Source of the DNA: Pseudomonadota bacterium
Lineage (GTDB): Bacteria > Pseudomonadota > Alphaproteobacteria > Micavibrionales > UBA2020
Assembly: GCA_021845905.1 (NCBI GenBank)
Contig: JAJZVA010000001.1
Coordinates: forward strand, 124,001-188,000
Direction of reading: 5' to 3'
Length of the DNA stretch: 64,000 nt
Part shown: piece by piece, positions 1 to 8,735 of the stretch
Layout of the letters: the number at the start of each line of letters is the position of its first letter
Numbering within the stretch: the first letter of the stretch is position 1
Notes under the pieces: model-generated
Told to the model about the DNA's origin: nothing
What the model saw: the letters and a program-made list of their open reading frames with translations, nothing else
Databases searched by the model: none
Made by a program: the position numbers and the translations under genes

Positions 1-750
1 AAGGCCTGCCTGCCGCGCCTCTCGCAGCTCGCGCAGGGCGGCACCGCCGTCGGCACCGGCCTCAATTGCAAAAAAGGCTTTCCCGAGCTCTTCGCCAAAA
101 AAGTCGCGGAGATCACCGGCGTTCCTTTCACCACGGCGGAAAACAAGTTCGAGGCGCTCGCCGCGCACGACGCGATCGTCGAAGCCTCGGGAGTCGCCAA
201 CACCATCGCCTGCTCGCTGATGAAAATCGCCAACGATATCCGGCTTTTGGGTAGCGGTCCGCGTTGCGGCATCGGCGAGATCCACCTGCCGGAAAACGAG
301 CCCGGCTCCTCCATCATGCCCGGCAAGGTCAACCCGACGCAATCCGAAGCCATGACGATGGTCTGCGCGCAGGTGATGGGCAACCACACCACTGTTTCCG
401 TCGCCGGATCGAACGGGCATTTCGAACTCAACGTCTTCAAGCCGGTTTTGATCTTCAATCTGTTGCAATCCGTCCGCCTGCTCGCAGACGCGTCGCGCAG
501 CTTCACCGACAACTGCGTCGCCGGCATCGAGCCCAACACCGCGCGCATCGCGAAGCTTTTGAATGAAAGTTTAATGCTGGTCACCGCTCTCAATCCCGTC
601 ATCGGCTACGACAAGGCGGCCAAGATCGCCAAGAAAGCGCTCCATGACGGACAGACGCTGAAAGAAGCCGCGGTGGAGCTGAATTTCCTCAGCGCCAACG
701 ACTTCGACGCCGCCGTGCGTCCGGAAGCGATGATTGGCATGAAGGACTAG
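1..750 (+). CDS. fumC: Class II fumarate hydratase, 3' part
   Basis: This is the C-terminal 249 residues of fumarase C, which interconverts fumarate and malate in the TCA cycle in the cytoplasm. The frame is open from base 1, so the gene starts outside the window; the ATG in the ORF track at 220 is internal. The fumarase/aspartase signature [13 protein letters not shown] is present, preceded by GTAVGTGLN. The C-terminal part ([16 protein letters not shown] and onward) is typical of class II fumarases and ends naturally. The RHH gene follows 6 bases later, so the two are probably cotranscribed. An argininosuccinate lyase or aspartase is less likely given the GTAVGTGLN context. Confidence 0.95.
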   Translation, partial: KACLPRLSQLAQGGTAVGTGLNCKKGFPELFAKKVAEITGVPFTTAENKFEALAAHDAIVEASGVANTIACSLMKIANDIRLLGSGPRCGIGEIHLPENEPGSSIMPGKVNPTQSEAMTMVCAQVMGNHTTVSVAGSNGHFELNVFKPVLIFNLLQSVRLLADASRSFTDNCVAGIEPNTARIAKLLNESLMLVTALNPVIGYDKAAKIAKKALHDGQTLKEAAVELNFLSANDFDAAVRPEAMIGMKD

Positions 751-756
751 AGCCTC

Positions 757-969
757 ATGCCGGACAAGAATATCAAACGCTCCGTCACCGTCGCCGGTCA
801 CCGCACCAGCATAACCCTGGAATCGGCCTTCTGGGACGCCTTGAAAGAGATCGCTTCGGCGCAAGGCAAATCCGTCAACGCGCTGATCGCGGAGATCGAC
901 AGGCAACAACCGGAAAATCTTTCGGGCGCGATCCGGGTTTTTATCTTGAAATTCTACAAAACCACTTAA
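757..969 (+). CDS. Ribbon-helix-helix domain protein
   Basis: This 70-residue protein fits the RHH_4-type ribbon-helix-helix family common in alphaproteobacteria. The N-terminal strand (KRSVTVAGHRTSITLE) is followed by a helix (FWDALKEIASAQGKSVNALIAEI) and a short second helix region. Such proteins are small DNA-binding homodimers; no target can be inferred. It lies 6 bases after fumC, and its 3' end overlaps the convergent methyltransferase gene by 4 bases. Confidence 0.8.
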   Translation: MPDKNIKRSVTVAGHRTSITLESAFWDALKEIASAQGKSVNALIAEIDRQQPENLSGAIRVFILKFYKTT

Positions 970-1865
970 GGCCGCGCTTTTTCTTCAGCCGATATTTCAA
1001 CGGCTCTCAGCGCTTCCGCCATTTTGTTCTGCGCGGATCCGGGCCGGAGCGGCCTTTGCTGGCTTTCATCCGGCGCCCAGCCTATCGCATAGATGACGTG
1101 GAAGGTCGCGGGCACGGCACCGTCGGCATCGGCGAATTTGTCATGATAAATTTCCGCCGCCTTGAACAAAACGCCGCGGCGCGTGGGTTTCATCAGGCGC
1201 TTGAACGTCGCGTTGCTCGCGCCCATGCCGCGCAGGTCTTGCATCAACTTCAGCGGGTGCGCGTAACGCACGACGATTTTGTCGCTGTCCACGACCGGAA
1301 GCACAAACCCCGCCCGCTGCATGAGAGCGCCGATATCCTGAGCGTCCGCAAACGGCGACACGCGCGGACTCGCGCCGCCGGTCACGGCGAGCTCCGCTTC
1401 CATCAGGCACTGGCGCAGTTCATGAAGGCTTTCTCCGCCGAGCAAGGCTGCCATGAACATGCCGTCGCTTTTCAGCGCGTTGCGGATTTGCAGGAGCGCG
1501 CCCGGCAAGTCGTTGACCCAGTGCAAATTGAGGTTACTGACAATCGCATCGACGCTCGCCGCCTTTAGCGGCAGAAATTCCTCGTCAGCGACGACGTTCG
1601 GCCGCATGCCGAAAGCAGTATCCATGCGGATGATATGCTTCGTTCCTTCCCGGGGGGCAGGATGGGCGTCCGGCGCGCCGCCAAGGCTGACCATCAGCGG
1701 AAAAGTCCGTTTGACAAGATCGAGCCGCTCTTCCAGACGCCCTGCCGTTTCTTTATAGAGAAAATCATATTGCGCGATGTCGCGCGCGACGCGCTCGCGG
1801 CGGAGACGGAGCAGACGGCGGTCGAAGACTTCAATCGCGGATGCTGTTTGCGTCGCCTGTTTCAT
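966..1865 (-). CDS. NDUFAF5-like SAM-dependent methyltransferase
   Basis: The 299 residues resemble the alphaproteobacterial homologues of mitochondrial NDUFAF5, a BioC-like class I methyltransferase fold protein. NDUFAF5 itself hydroxylates an arginine of a complex I subunit. Visible are the N-terminal FDRRLLRLRRERVA segment, the acidic strand DAIVSNLNLHWVNDLPG after the SAM fold, and a C-terminal half with NATFKRLMKPTRRG and FHVIYAIGWAP, both typical of this clade. The canonical glycine-rich SAM loop looks weak (VSLGGAPDAH). It sits 2 bases downstream of another methyltransferase gene on the same strand, suggesting one transcript. The exact substrate is not shown by the sequence. Confidence 0.75.
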   Translation of the reverse strand: MKQATQTASAIEVFDRRLLRLRRERVARDIAQYDFLYKETAGRLEERLDLVKRTFPLMVSLGGAPDAHPAPREGTKHIIRMDTAFGMRPNVVADEEFLPLKAASVDAIVSNLNLHWVNDLPGALLQIRNALKSDGMFMAALLGGESLHELRQCLMEAELAVTGGASPRVSPFADAQDIGALMQRAGFVLPVVDSDKIVVRYAHPLKLMQDLRGMGASNATFKRLMKPTRRGVLFKAAEIYHDKFADADGAVPATFHVIYAIGWAPDESQQRPLRPGSAQNKMAEALRAVEISAEEKARP

Positions 1866-1867
1866 CG

Positions 1868-4555
1868 TCAGCCTTTGGGCGGCAGTTCCGGCGCGGGAGG
1901 CTTGAGCTCCGGAACCGATATTTTTTTCTTGGGCAATGATTTTGCGATCTTGTCGATGTTTTTATCGACCTGCGCGAGCCCCGGCGTATCCTTGACCTGA
2001 ATTTTGGCCTGCGCATAGCTCTGACGCAAATGGCGCGCGGAGGCGGCGCGCTCCTGAACGGCGGCGGGGATAGGCGTCCCGACCGGCCCGCGCTGGCCCA
2101 GAATACGCGAAGGTATCGGCGGATAGCCCGCCGCGTGCGTGCTGTCGACCGCTATCTTTTCCGTGGAAAGGGAATAGCCCTGATATTTTTTGTGCGCGGC
2201 GTCCTTATGGAGGACCATGTCGTGCTGCGGATCGTTGAGCGTCCGCATGTGCATGGTTGCGACGGCTTTCAGCGTCGCCATGCCGAAACTGTAGCTTTTG
2301 TTGAACATGATGATCATGGTCATCACCTGGCTTTCCAGCATATAGGTGATGTTCCATTTGTCAGCATCCGCGACCGAGGAGACGGTGAATGGATAAATCC
2401 GCTGCGGCATCAGCCCGACGTGCGTGAAAAAGCTCGGCCCCAGAGGATGCACGTGTTCCTCGCCGACATGGAACTTCGCCGCGACGAAAGCGCGCGCCTC
2501 GTCCATCGTCCGCACGTCTTTGGGCATCGGAAAGCTCGGCGCGTTGAGCGTCGCGCCAGAGCCGCCCGTGCGGTTCGGCACGGGCATGATGCTCGGCTGA
2601 AGCGCGAGCAGAAGGTTGTTGTCCCAGTCGCGCGTGACCGGCAGGACGAGCGCTATATTTTCTATGCCGTCGTCCTTGACGACATATTCGACATCCTGCG
2701 CGGAGAGCGTACGTGTCTGATTGCCGACCTTTCCTTCCTCGATGAAAACCGCCTTGACCGGCTTGAGATGAACGGCTTTGCCTTTGCGCTCCTCCTCGAA
2801 TTCCGCTGGCACGGCCTTCTTCAGAACCGTTTCCGGATCGGCTGCCCTGACCGCCTGCCGCACCGTTTTCGGCATGGCCTCGCCGATCCATGCGGGCAAG
2901 GGGATCTTGCAACGGCGCATCAGATCCATGACATGCAGTTCCAGCCGCGGCTCGGGCAGAAGGCCGACCTGCGCGGCAAGAACGATGTCCGCCGCATCAA
3001 GCTCGGTGATGGTGCCAAGCTCGGTGAACAGCGCCTCTTTGTCGTTGCGGATCGGCCATGACGTTTGCGCCGGATTTTCAACTTCGATGAAAACGCCCTC
3101 GATCGCCTCGTCGACCTGGTCCGGCGCGGGAAAATAGGTCTCCCCGACGAACCAGTTGTCCTCCGCCTTCGGACGCAGGCCGGCATACCCCCGCACATGA
3201 TCGAAAATCATCTTGCGGTTGGCTTCGGCGTCGTCGGTGATGGCGCCCATCGCCATCGAGATCGGCTCGATCAGGTGACCGGACCATTTCTTTCCGTCGA
3301 TATTCTGCCAGCCTTGTTGTCCGGCATTGATGATCGGGCGCGGATAGCCGCTGCGCACGTAGACGATCAGCCTGTTGTCGGGCGTGATCCGGTATGGGAT
3401 GACGTCGCAATATTCGCCGCGGCGTCTGACAAGCTCGTGCAGAACGCCGGTTTTTTTGTCGCGCACCACCGTCACCTGCAAATCGCCGACCGGTGCGGGC
3501 GAAGGGCGGCGTTCTTCCAGCAACAGGCTTTGCCTGTCGGCCACTTTCTGCGCGACGATGAAGTGGTTGGTCGCGGGAATGCCGAGCGGCCTGCCTGCCG
3601 CGGTATATAACTGGAATTTTCCCTTGAAGCGGTTTTTGACCACCCACGGATTGGCATAAGGCGCGGAAAAAACCATCCGCATGCCGATTTTCGAGCATTC
3701 GCGTTCGTAGTCCTGCCACGTGAAGAAGGTATATTCCTCGCGCAGCGTCTTGTTCCAGTTGGCGCGGGAATCCTTGCGGTGGATGAACTCGAGCGCCCAT
3801 TTGTGCGGCAGACGGAACAGACGCGTATCGGGGCGCAGCGGCTTGATCTCCTCAAGCCTGAAGCCTTCCGCGCCGCCGCTCGGCAAAGGCCGCGCCGTGT
3901 GCGCGAAGCGTATCAGCAAGTCGGCATCGGACAGCTGCGCGACATCCTTGCCCTTGCTGCGCGCGTTCGGGAACTCCAGCAGGACGAATTCATCTTCCGG
4001 CGGCATCATGTAATCGCGGATCAGCATCGTGCCGCCGGTTTTCAGCTTGCGCGCCTGTTTTTCCAGGAGGCGGCCGATCTCGTCCGGGTTGTAGCCCGCG
4101 TCGGAATAAACGCCGTGCAAAATGTTGGAATTGACGATGCCGTCGACGGACTCGTCCGGAACGTCGGGAATGGAGATGTCGGATGTGATGAACGTCAGGT
4201 TCGGCAGACGGAAGGTCTTGCGCGCGAAAGCGACCACGGAAGGATCGCGGTCCGCGCCGATCACTTCCAGACGCGGATTGAGCCGCGCCAGAACGTAAGT
4301 CACCTCTCCCGTCGCGCTGCCCATGTCGACGATGCGTCCGCCCGCGGGCAAGAGGAAGTGCGCGGAAATGCGCGCCGCCTTGTCTTCGATGAAATCAGGC
4401 AGCTCGATATAATTTCGCGGACGTGCAGGATCGTCTTTCGCGCGCGCGGAAAAGTTCCGGATGCTCTCGGCGACTTGCCGGTCGATCTCGGCCTTGGCGG
4501 ACTCCGCTTTGCCCGCCTCGGTTTTTCCGGTCTCTGTTTTGTCGTCCTGTGACAC
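1868..4555 (-). CDS. Large protein with N-terminal methyltransferase domain
   Basis: This 895-residue protein begins with a charged, low-complexity Lys/Glu/Ala segment (about 1-30), followed by a class I SAM methyltransferase domain. Motif I is IVDMGSATGE near residue 80, and an acidic residue follows strand 2 (EVIGADRD). The C-terminal 550 residues appear to be two further globular units, around 355-560 and 600-800. They resemble modified-nucleotide or NUDIX-like folds in length, but no NUDIX box is visible, so I do not name them. The tail is rich in Lys and Pro. It probably forms an operon with the NDUFAF5-like gene. Substrate unknown. Confidence 0.7.
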   Translation of the reverse strand: MSQDDKTETGKTEAGKAESAKAEIDRQVAESIRNFSARAKDDPARPRNYIELPDFIEDKAARISAHFLLPAGGRIVDMGSATGEVTYVLARLNPRLEVIGADRDPSVVAFARKTFRLPNLTFITSDISIPDVPDESVDGIVNSNILHGVYSDAGYNPDEIGRLLEKQARKLKTGGTMLIRDYMMPPEDEFVLLEFPNARSKGKDVAQLSDADLLIRFAHTARPLPSGGAEGFRLEEIKPLRPDTRLFRLPHKWALEFIHRKDSRANWNKTLREEYTFFTWQDYERECSKIGMRMVFSAPYANPWVVKNRFKGKFQLYTAAGRPLGIPATNHFIVAQKVADRQSLLLEERRPSPAPVGDLQVTVVRDKKTGVLHELVRRRGEYCDVIPYRITPDNRLIVYVRSGYPRPIINAGQQGWQNIDGKKWSGHLIEPISMAMGAITDDAEANRKMIFDHVRGYAGLRPKAEDNWFVGETYFPAPDQVDEAIEGVFIEVENPAQTSWPIRNDKEALFTELGTITELDAADIVLAAQVGLLPEPRLELHVMDLMRRCKIPLPAWIGEAMPKTVRQAVRAADPETVLKKAVPAEFEEERKGKAVHLKPVKAVFIEEGKVGNQTRTLSAQDVEYVVKDDGIENIALVLPVTRDWDNNLLLALQPSIMPVPNRTGGSGATLNAPSFPMPKDVRTMDEARAFVAAKFHVGEEHVHPLGPSFFTHVGLMPQRIYPFTVSSVADADKWNITYMLESQVMTMIIMFNKSYSFGMATLKAVATMHMRTLNDPQHDMVLHKDAAHKKYQGYSLSTEKIAVDSTHAAGYPPIPSRILGQRGPVGTPIPAAVQERAASARHLRQSYAQAKIQVKDTPGLAQVDKNIDKIAKSLPKKKISVPELKPPAPELPPKG

Positions 4556-4759
4556 TGTCCTGCCTTTAACGTCCGCTTATAGGCTCCTTGTATAAGTCTA
4601 ATACGGAAAACTAATTTTTACAACAGGTTACAGCCCCCTTTTACACGAACAGGCAGAATTTTAAAAACGGCAACCAGCCGTACTTTACGGACAAAAAAGG
4701 CAGCATAGTCCGCCTGACAGCGCAAAAATACCTCACAGGCAGAGGTTAATCTATTATTT

Positions 4760-5434
4760 TCAAGGACCTTTTGGCGTATCCGGCTGTTTTTTCCGGGTTG
4801 AATAATCAAGAAGAATAGCCCTGACGTCCACATCATAGGTGGCAATAGAAGTAACATCATCCATGATCGATGTTATTTGTTCTTCCGTAACGGGGCGTCC
4901 CAGTCTTTGGGAGACGTTTTCCGCCGTCACAAACCCCATCTTATCGATCATCACTTCCAATACAGGCACCACTTCGGGGTTATCCGCAAGATACTGGTGG
5001 AATATGGAGGTTTTACGGCGGGAAATATCAGCGCGTTTTTTATCAATGCTTTTGAATTCTTCTTGCATCACAACGCCGGAGGCTTCATATGCCGCAAAAG
5101 CCAAATGCCTTAACAGGCTCCGCATCTTTGCATTCGCCGGCATAATGTCGCGTGCGTCGGCGGCAATCTGGTTCAGCTCAGCTAGGGTCAGCTCTTCCTT
5201 CTGTATCTTCCCAAGGACTTCAGCCACAAGCGCCGATGCCTCCGACAACGTCCGGTCGAATTCGTGTTTCGACTTTTGGGTCATGGGTTGAAAACGGCGG
5301 TTGGCGCTCTTGCTGTTGAAAACCTGATGAAGCCTTTGGCTCCAGGCATCCATTTTATCTACCGATTCCTGTGTTTCTTGCGCCACCTCATGCTGAAGCT
5401 CCGTAAGTCTCTCTTTCCATCCCTTGTTGTCCAT
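4760..5434 (-). CDS. Hypothetical helical protein
   Basis: I do not recognise this 224-residue protein. It has no signal peptide or membrane segment. The first 60 residues are rich in Glu, Gln and Lys, and long helices are predicted by eye around residues 1-130, which suggests a coiled-coil or helical-bundle cytoplasmic protein. The start is supported by an AAAGGAT-like sequence just upstream on the minus strand. The upstream flank (5435-5577) and downstream flank (4556-4759) are AT-rich and carry no other gene, so it is probably monocistronic. Its base composition is lower in GC than its neighbours, a possible sign of transfer. Confidence 0.6.
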   Translation of the reverse strand: MDNKGWKERLTELQHEVAQETQESVDKMDAWSQRLHQVFNSKSANRRFQPMTQKSKHEFDRTLSEASALVAEVLGKIQKEELTLAELNQIAADARDIMPANAKMRSLLRHLAFAAYEASGVVMQEEFKSIDKKRADISRRKTSIFHQYLADNPEVVPVLEVMIDKMGFVTAENVSQRLGRPVTEEQITSIMDDVTSIATYDVDVRAILLDYSTRKKQPDTPKGP

Positions 5435-5577
5435 TTTGATATCCTTTATTTGCCTTAATGAATTAAAGTTAACATAAATATAATTTCACGATATGTCAAT
5501 ATGCTTATATTTTACATAAAATATAAACAACTGCATGCAACAGCCCACATAACGGACAGACTTCTGATTTTCGCGGC

Positions 5578-6399
5578 TTATTTAGCGGACTTCGGTCTCG
5601 CAACTCTTTTTGCGGGCGAGGGTTTCATCAGACTTTCCAGCCCCTTGCCCGTCGCGATATCAACCGGCGCCTTGCCGCGTCTGAAAACCTTGGCCGGTTT
5701 TCCGCCCAAAAGCTCGACCTTTTTGCCACGGATCAACAGGGCCGAACCCTCGCGCAGGCCGACGACCGGCGTGGCGTTCTCTTCGTGATACTCGATAATC
5801 CTGTCGGTGCGCGTTTCGCCCGCATAAGGCACGCGCTTGCCGTCGGAATCGTCGTAGTAGAAATCGCCCTCGAAGTAATGCGCATTGATCTGAAACGGCA
5901 CGAGGCCCATGGCGTCGAAGGATTTCGGTGCGACGATGGGCATGTCGTTCGTCGTCATCATCGTCGGACAGGCGACGTTGGTGCCCGCGCTGCTACCCAT
6001 GTAAGGCATGCCCTTTTTGACTTTCTTCGCAATCGCCTTGCCAAGCCCGGTCTTTTGCAAGCGGTCGATCAGGCGGAACGTGTTGCCGCCGGAGATGAAC
6101 ACGCCGTCCACCTTGTCCAAGGCGGCAATGGGATCTTTGACACTATGGGCGGGAATGATTTTGATACCTATTGGCATCAGTCGCTCCGCCCAGCGCGCGG
6201 CGGCATCGGCTTCGTCCTTCAGGGCATAGGCGACGTAGAGTATGGTTTTTGGATGTTCGGGAGACGCGCCGTAGAGCGCCGATACTTTGTCCGCATACCC
6301 CTCAAAGCCTGTGCTGAGCAACAATAAATTCAAATTTCTCCCTCCTGCCGGGCTTTTTCTGCCGGATGCTTTTTTGAAGGCCAACTGCGTTTTTTGCAT
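5578..6399 (-). CDS. PepE-like peptidase (S51 family)
   Basis: This is a 273-residue member of the S51 aspartyl dipeptidase / cyanophycinase-type family, which has a class I glutamine-amidotransferase-like fold and a serine nucleophile. The nucleophile elbow is GSSAGTN, preceded by the strand GVFISGGNTFRLID, and a later FQINAHY supplies the histidine region. Family members cleave N-terminal Asp-X dipeptides. The N-terminal 22 residues (lysine-rich) precede the first strand NLNLLLLSTGF and may be an extension or a misplaced start. The C-terminus is a basic tail (PSPAKRVARPKSAK). No partner gene is adjacent. Confidence 0.8.
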   Translation of the reverse strand: MQKTQLAFKKASGRKSPAGGRNLNLLLLSTGFEGYADKVSALYGASPEHPKTILYVAYALKDEADAAARWAERLMPIGIKIIPAHSVKDPIAALDKVDGVFISGGNTFRLIDRLQKTGLGKAIAKKVKKGMPYMGSSAGTNVACPTMMTTNDMPIVAPKSFDAMGLVPFQINAHYFEGDFYYDDSDGKRVPYAGETRTDRIIEYHEENATPVVGLREGSALLIRGKKVELLGGKPAKVFRRGKAPVDIATGKGLESLMKPSPAKRVARPKSAK

Positions 6400-6510
6400 T
6401 TTTTCCTCTTGCGTGATCCAGACCTTCTAAAAGGTTAAATCTTATGTCAAGGTTCGTCAAGCCCGTAAACCTCCCGTGACATGCCCGCGTATTCGGGATA
6501 ATCTGGCATC

Positions 6511-7275
6511 ATGCGATCCGTATTGAATAAAAATGGCGCTTTCGCCCGCGCGCTGGCGGCCGCCGTCGACATCGTTCTTCCGCCGCGCTGTCTTGCCAGC
6601 GGCGACATCGTCGATGCGCCGGGCATGGTGAGCGCTTCCGTCTGGGCGCAGCTACAATTCATAGAAGCGCCTTTTTGCAAAACCTGCGCCATGCCGTTCG
6701 GTTTCGAAATGACTCCCGGCAACGACATTCTCTGCGCCGCCTGCATGGAGCGCCCGCCGGTTTTCGACGCCGCGCGCGCCGCCGTGGTTTACAACGACGC
6801 GAGCCGCAAGATGATCCTCGCCTTCAAATACGGCGACAGGCTGCACGCCGTCAAAACCTTCGCGCCATGGATGATCCGCGCGGGAAGAAACCTGATAGAG
6901 GCCGCCGATTGCATCATCCCCGTGCCGCTGCACAACCGTCGCCTGCGCGAACGGCGCTTCAACCAGTCCGCCCTGCTGGCGCGGGAAATCGCGAGAAGCT
7001 GCGGCGGGATTTTCATTCCCGACATGCTGCTACGCGCCCGTCACACCGTTCCGCAACAAGGATTGACTTACAAAGAGCGCGGACAAAACGTCAAAGGCGC
7101 CTTCGCCGTCGGCAAAAAACACCTGAACGCGCTTCATGGTAAAAACATCCTGCTGGTCGACGACGTTTATACAAGCGGCGCGACGCTGAACGAATGCGCG
7201 CGGGTTCTTAAAAACGCCCGCGCCGCGAACGTCAGCGTCCTCACCATTGCCAAGGTGACGCGGGAAGAGTTTTAA
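6511..7275 (+). CDS. comF: ComF family phosphoribosyltransferase-like protein
   Basis: This 254-residue ComF family protein has the N-terminal treble of cysteines (CLAS, CKTC, CAACM) that forms a zinc-binding element. Next comes the FKYGDR segment and a C-terminal type I phosphoribosyltransferase fold with the PRPP loop ILLVDDVYTSGATLNE. ComF proteins are linked to handling of single-stranded DNA in natural transformation and replication restart. The gene stands alone between the divergent peptidase and the MFS gene. No strong Shine-Dalgarno sequence precedes the ATG. Confidence 0.9.
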   Translation: MRSVLNKNGAFARALAAAVDIVLPPRCLASGDIVDAPGMVSASVWAQLQFIEAPFCKTCAMPFGFEMTPGNDILCAACMERPPVFDAARAAVVYNDASRKMILAFKYGDRLHAVKTFAPWMIRAGRNLIEAADCIIPVPLHNRRLRERRFNQSALLAREIARSCGGIFIPDMLLRARHTVPQQGLTYKERGQNVKGAFAVGKKHLNALHGKNILLVDDVYTSGATLNECARVLKNARAANVSVLTIAKVTREEF

Positions 7276-7356
7276 GCCTCAGGATATTGCACTGCACAAA
7301 AATTTTCTTGCCGAGAATCAAAATATATGTTTAATTATAAGGAAAGAGGAACAGCC

Positions 7357-7428
7357 ATGATGCAACCGTGCTCATATATCGATCTTATGATGGCTACCGG
7401 CGCAACGCCGGTAACGCGGCACGGCTGA
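7357..7428 (+). CDS. Possible 23-residue leader peptide
   Basis: A short ORF (MMQPCSYIDLMMATGATPVT..., 23 residues) begins 7 bases after a good purine-rich ribosome binding site (AAGGAAAGAGGA). It ends with a TGA that lies inside the first arm of a set of alternative hairpins located upstream of the MFS gene. Its coding region also spans a perfect 8-bp hairpin. Position and layout are those of a regulatory leader peptide, but the ORF is short enough to be chance. Confidence 0.4.
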   Translation: MMQPCSYIDLMMATGATPVTRHG

Positions 7429-7466
7429 CTCTTTCGACTGTCAGCCCTTCAACCGGCGGCTGACAG
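7395..7466 (+). promoter_or_regulatory. Mutually exclusive hairpins upstream of MFS gene
   Basis: A first hairpin has arms TACCGGCG/CGCCGGTA (7395-7413). Three further segments follow: GGCTGAC at 7423-7429, GTCAGCC at 7440-7446 and GGCTGAC at 7458-7464. The middle one can pair with either neighbour; pairing with the third extends to 9 bp (CTGTCAGCC/GGCTGACAG). The stop codon of the putative leader peptide is within the first segment, so a ribosome there would favour the second pairing. No U-tract follows, so a classical intrinsic terminator is not evident. Confidence 0.4.
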
Positions 7467-7539
7467 CATCTCCCCGAAAATTCCAAAAAGTTTTTGTGTG
7501 ATATCCTGCCAGCGGCCACAATAGACTGCGAGGCTCAAG

Positions 7540-8733
7540 ATGCGCATAAAAAGAAACCTGAGGCTGATAGACGCCTACACGCTCGGCACGAACATGATTT
7601 TCGTGCTGCCGGTGCTCGTGCCCTATTATCGCGACCAGATCGGCGTGGGCTTTCAGGCCTTCATGACAGGCGAAGCGGCCTTCGCCGCGACGATGGTTTT
7701 GTGCGACGTGCCCACCGGCTGGATTTCCGACGTCTGGCAGCGCAAGCATGTCGAGGCGCTGGGCATCTTCACCGAGGCCGCGGGATTCACCGCGTTGCTC
7801 TTCGCCCACAGCTTCATCATGGCGGTGATATCGCAGGCCATTATTGGCGTCGGCGTGAGCCTCTGTTCCGGCACCAACACCGCCATTCTTTATGAATCGC
7901 TCCTCACCGCCGACCGCCAGCGCGAATACCGCAAGCGCGAAGGGCGGCGTCTGGCGATGGGATTCTACACGATGGCCCTGTCGGGCGTGATCGGCGGGTT
8001 CGCCTACGCGTTCGACCGCCGCCTGCCGCTGATCCTCACCATCGCCGCTTTCACTTGCTCTGGCTGCGCCGCGCTGCTGCTCGACGAGCCGGAACGGCAC
8101 AGGCCCGCCCGCGCGCGGCACCCGGTCAAGGACATCGTCGCGACGATCGGATACGCGCTCCGCGGCAGCGCCGAGCTCGGCTTCGTCGTTATCGCGGCGG
8201 CGGCGCTGTTTTCGTCGACGAAGATCATCATGTGGTCGCAACAGCCTTACTATCTCCTGTTGCGCATCCCCGAAAGCTGGTACGGCGTGCTGATGGCGGT
8301 CGGCTTCCTGCTCGGCGGCGCGTCGAGCCACGTCTCGCACCTGACAGACGGAAAAATCGGGCCCGGACGCGCGCTGGCCGTCACGTGGCTTGTCTGCATC
8401 GCCATATGCCTGGGCGCGGCGTGGCATCCGGGCTGGCACGGCGTCGCCTTGCTGATGCTCGGCGGCTCGTGCATTTTCGGCATGGCGATGCCTTACGTGA
8501 ACGAGGTCATCAACAGGCACGTCGAATCGAGCCGCCGCGCGACCGCACTCTCGACCCAGAACCTGATGGTCAAGGCGCTGTTCATCCCCCTGAGCGCGGT
8601 GATGGGCGGCATCGCCAAACACGCTGGCGTCACCTCGATGCTGCTGTGGCTGGCGTTGTGGTTCGCCGTGACGGGCGTCCTGCTCGGTCTGGCGGCCTTG
8701 CGGCTCCGGCCGCCCATGGTGGCGAAACCTTAA
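7540..8733 (+). CDS. MFS transporter
   Basis: A 397-residue major facilitator superfamily permease with about 12 hydrophobic segments. The loop after TM2 contains DVPTGWISDVWQRKH, the conserved MFS loop 2-3 motif (G-x-x-S/A-D-x-x-x-R-K). A long basic central loop (ERHRPARARHP) separates the two halves. Substrate is unknown; a small-molecule efflux role is the usual guess for this type. GAGG precedes the ATG. The 264-base interval upstream holds a putative leader peptide and alternative hairpins. The gene is convergent with fliP. Confidence 0.85.
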   Translation: MRIKRNLRLIDAYTLGTNMIFVLPVLVPYYRDQIGVGFQAFMTGEAAFAATMVLCDVPTGWISDVWQRKHVEALGIFTEAAGFTALLFAHSFIMAVISQAIIGVGVSLCSGTNTAILYESLLTADRQREYRKREGRRLAMGFYTMALSGVIGGFAYAFDRRLPLILTIAAFTCSGCAALLLDEPERHRPARARHPVKDIVATIGYALRGSAELGFVVIAAAALFSSTKIIMWSQQPYYLLLRIPESWYGVLMAVGFLLGGASSHVSHLTDGKIGPGRALAVTWLVCIAICLGAAWHPGWHGVALLMLGGSCIFGMAMPYVNEVINRHVESSRRATALSTQNLMVKALFIPLSAVMGGIAKHAGVTSMLLWLALWFAVTGVLLGLAALRLRPPMVAKP

Positions 8734-8735
8734 TA

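Noticed and set aside
7441-8622. 393-residue ORF antisense to the MFS gene
   Set aside because: Arg/His/Glu-rich composition typical of a reversed membrane-protein gene.
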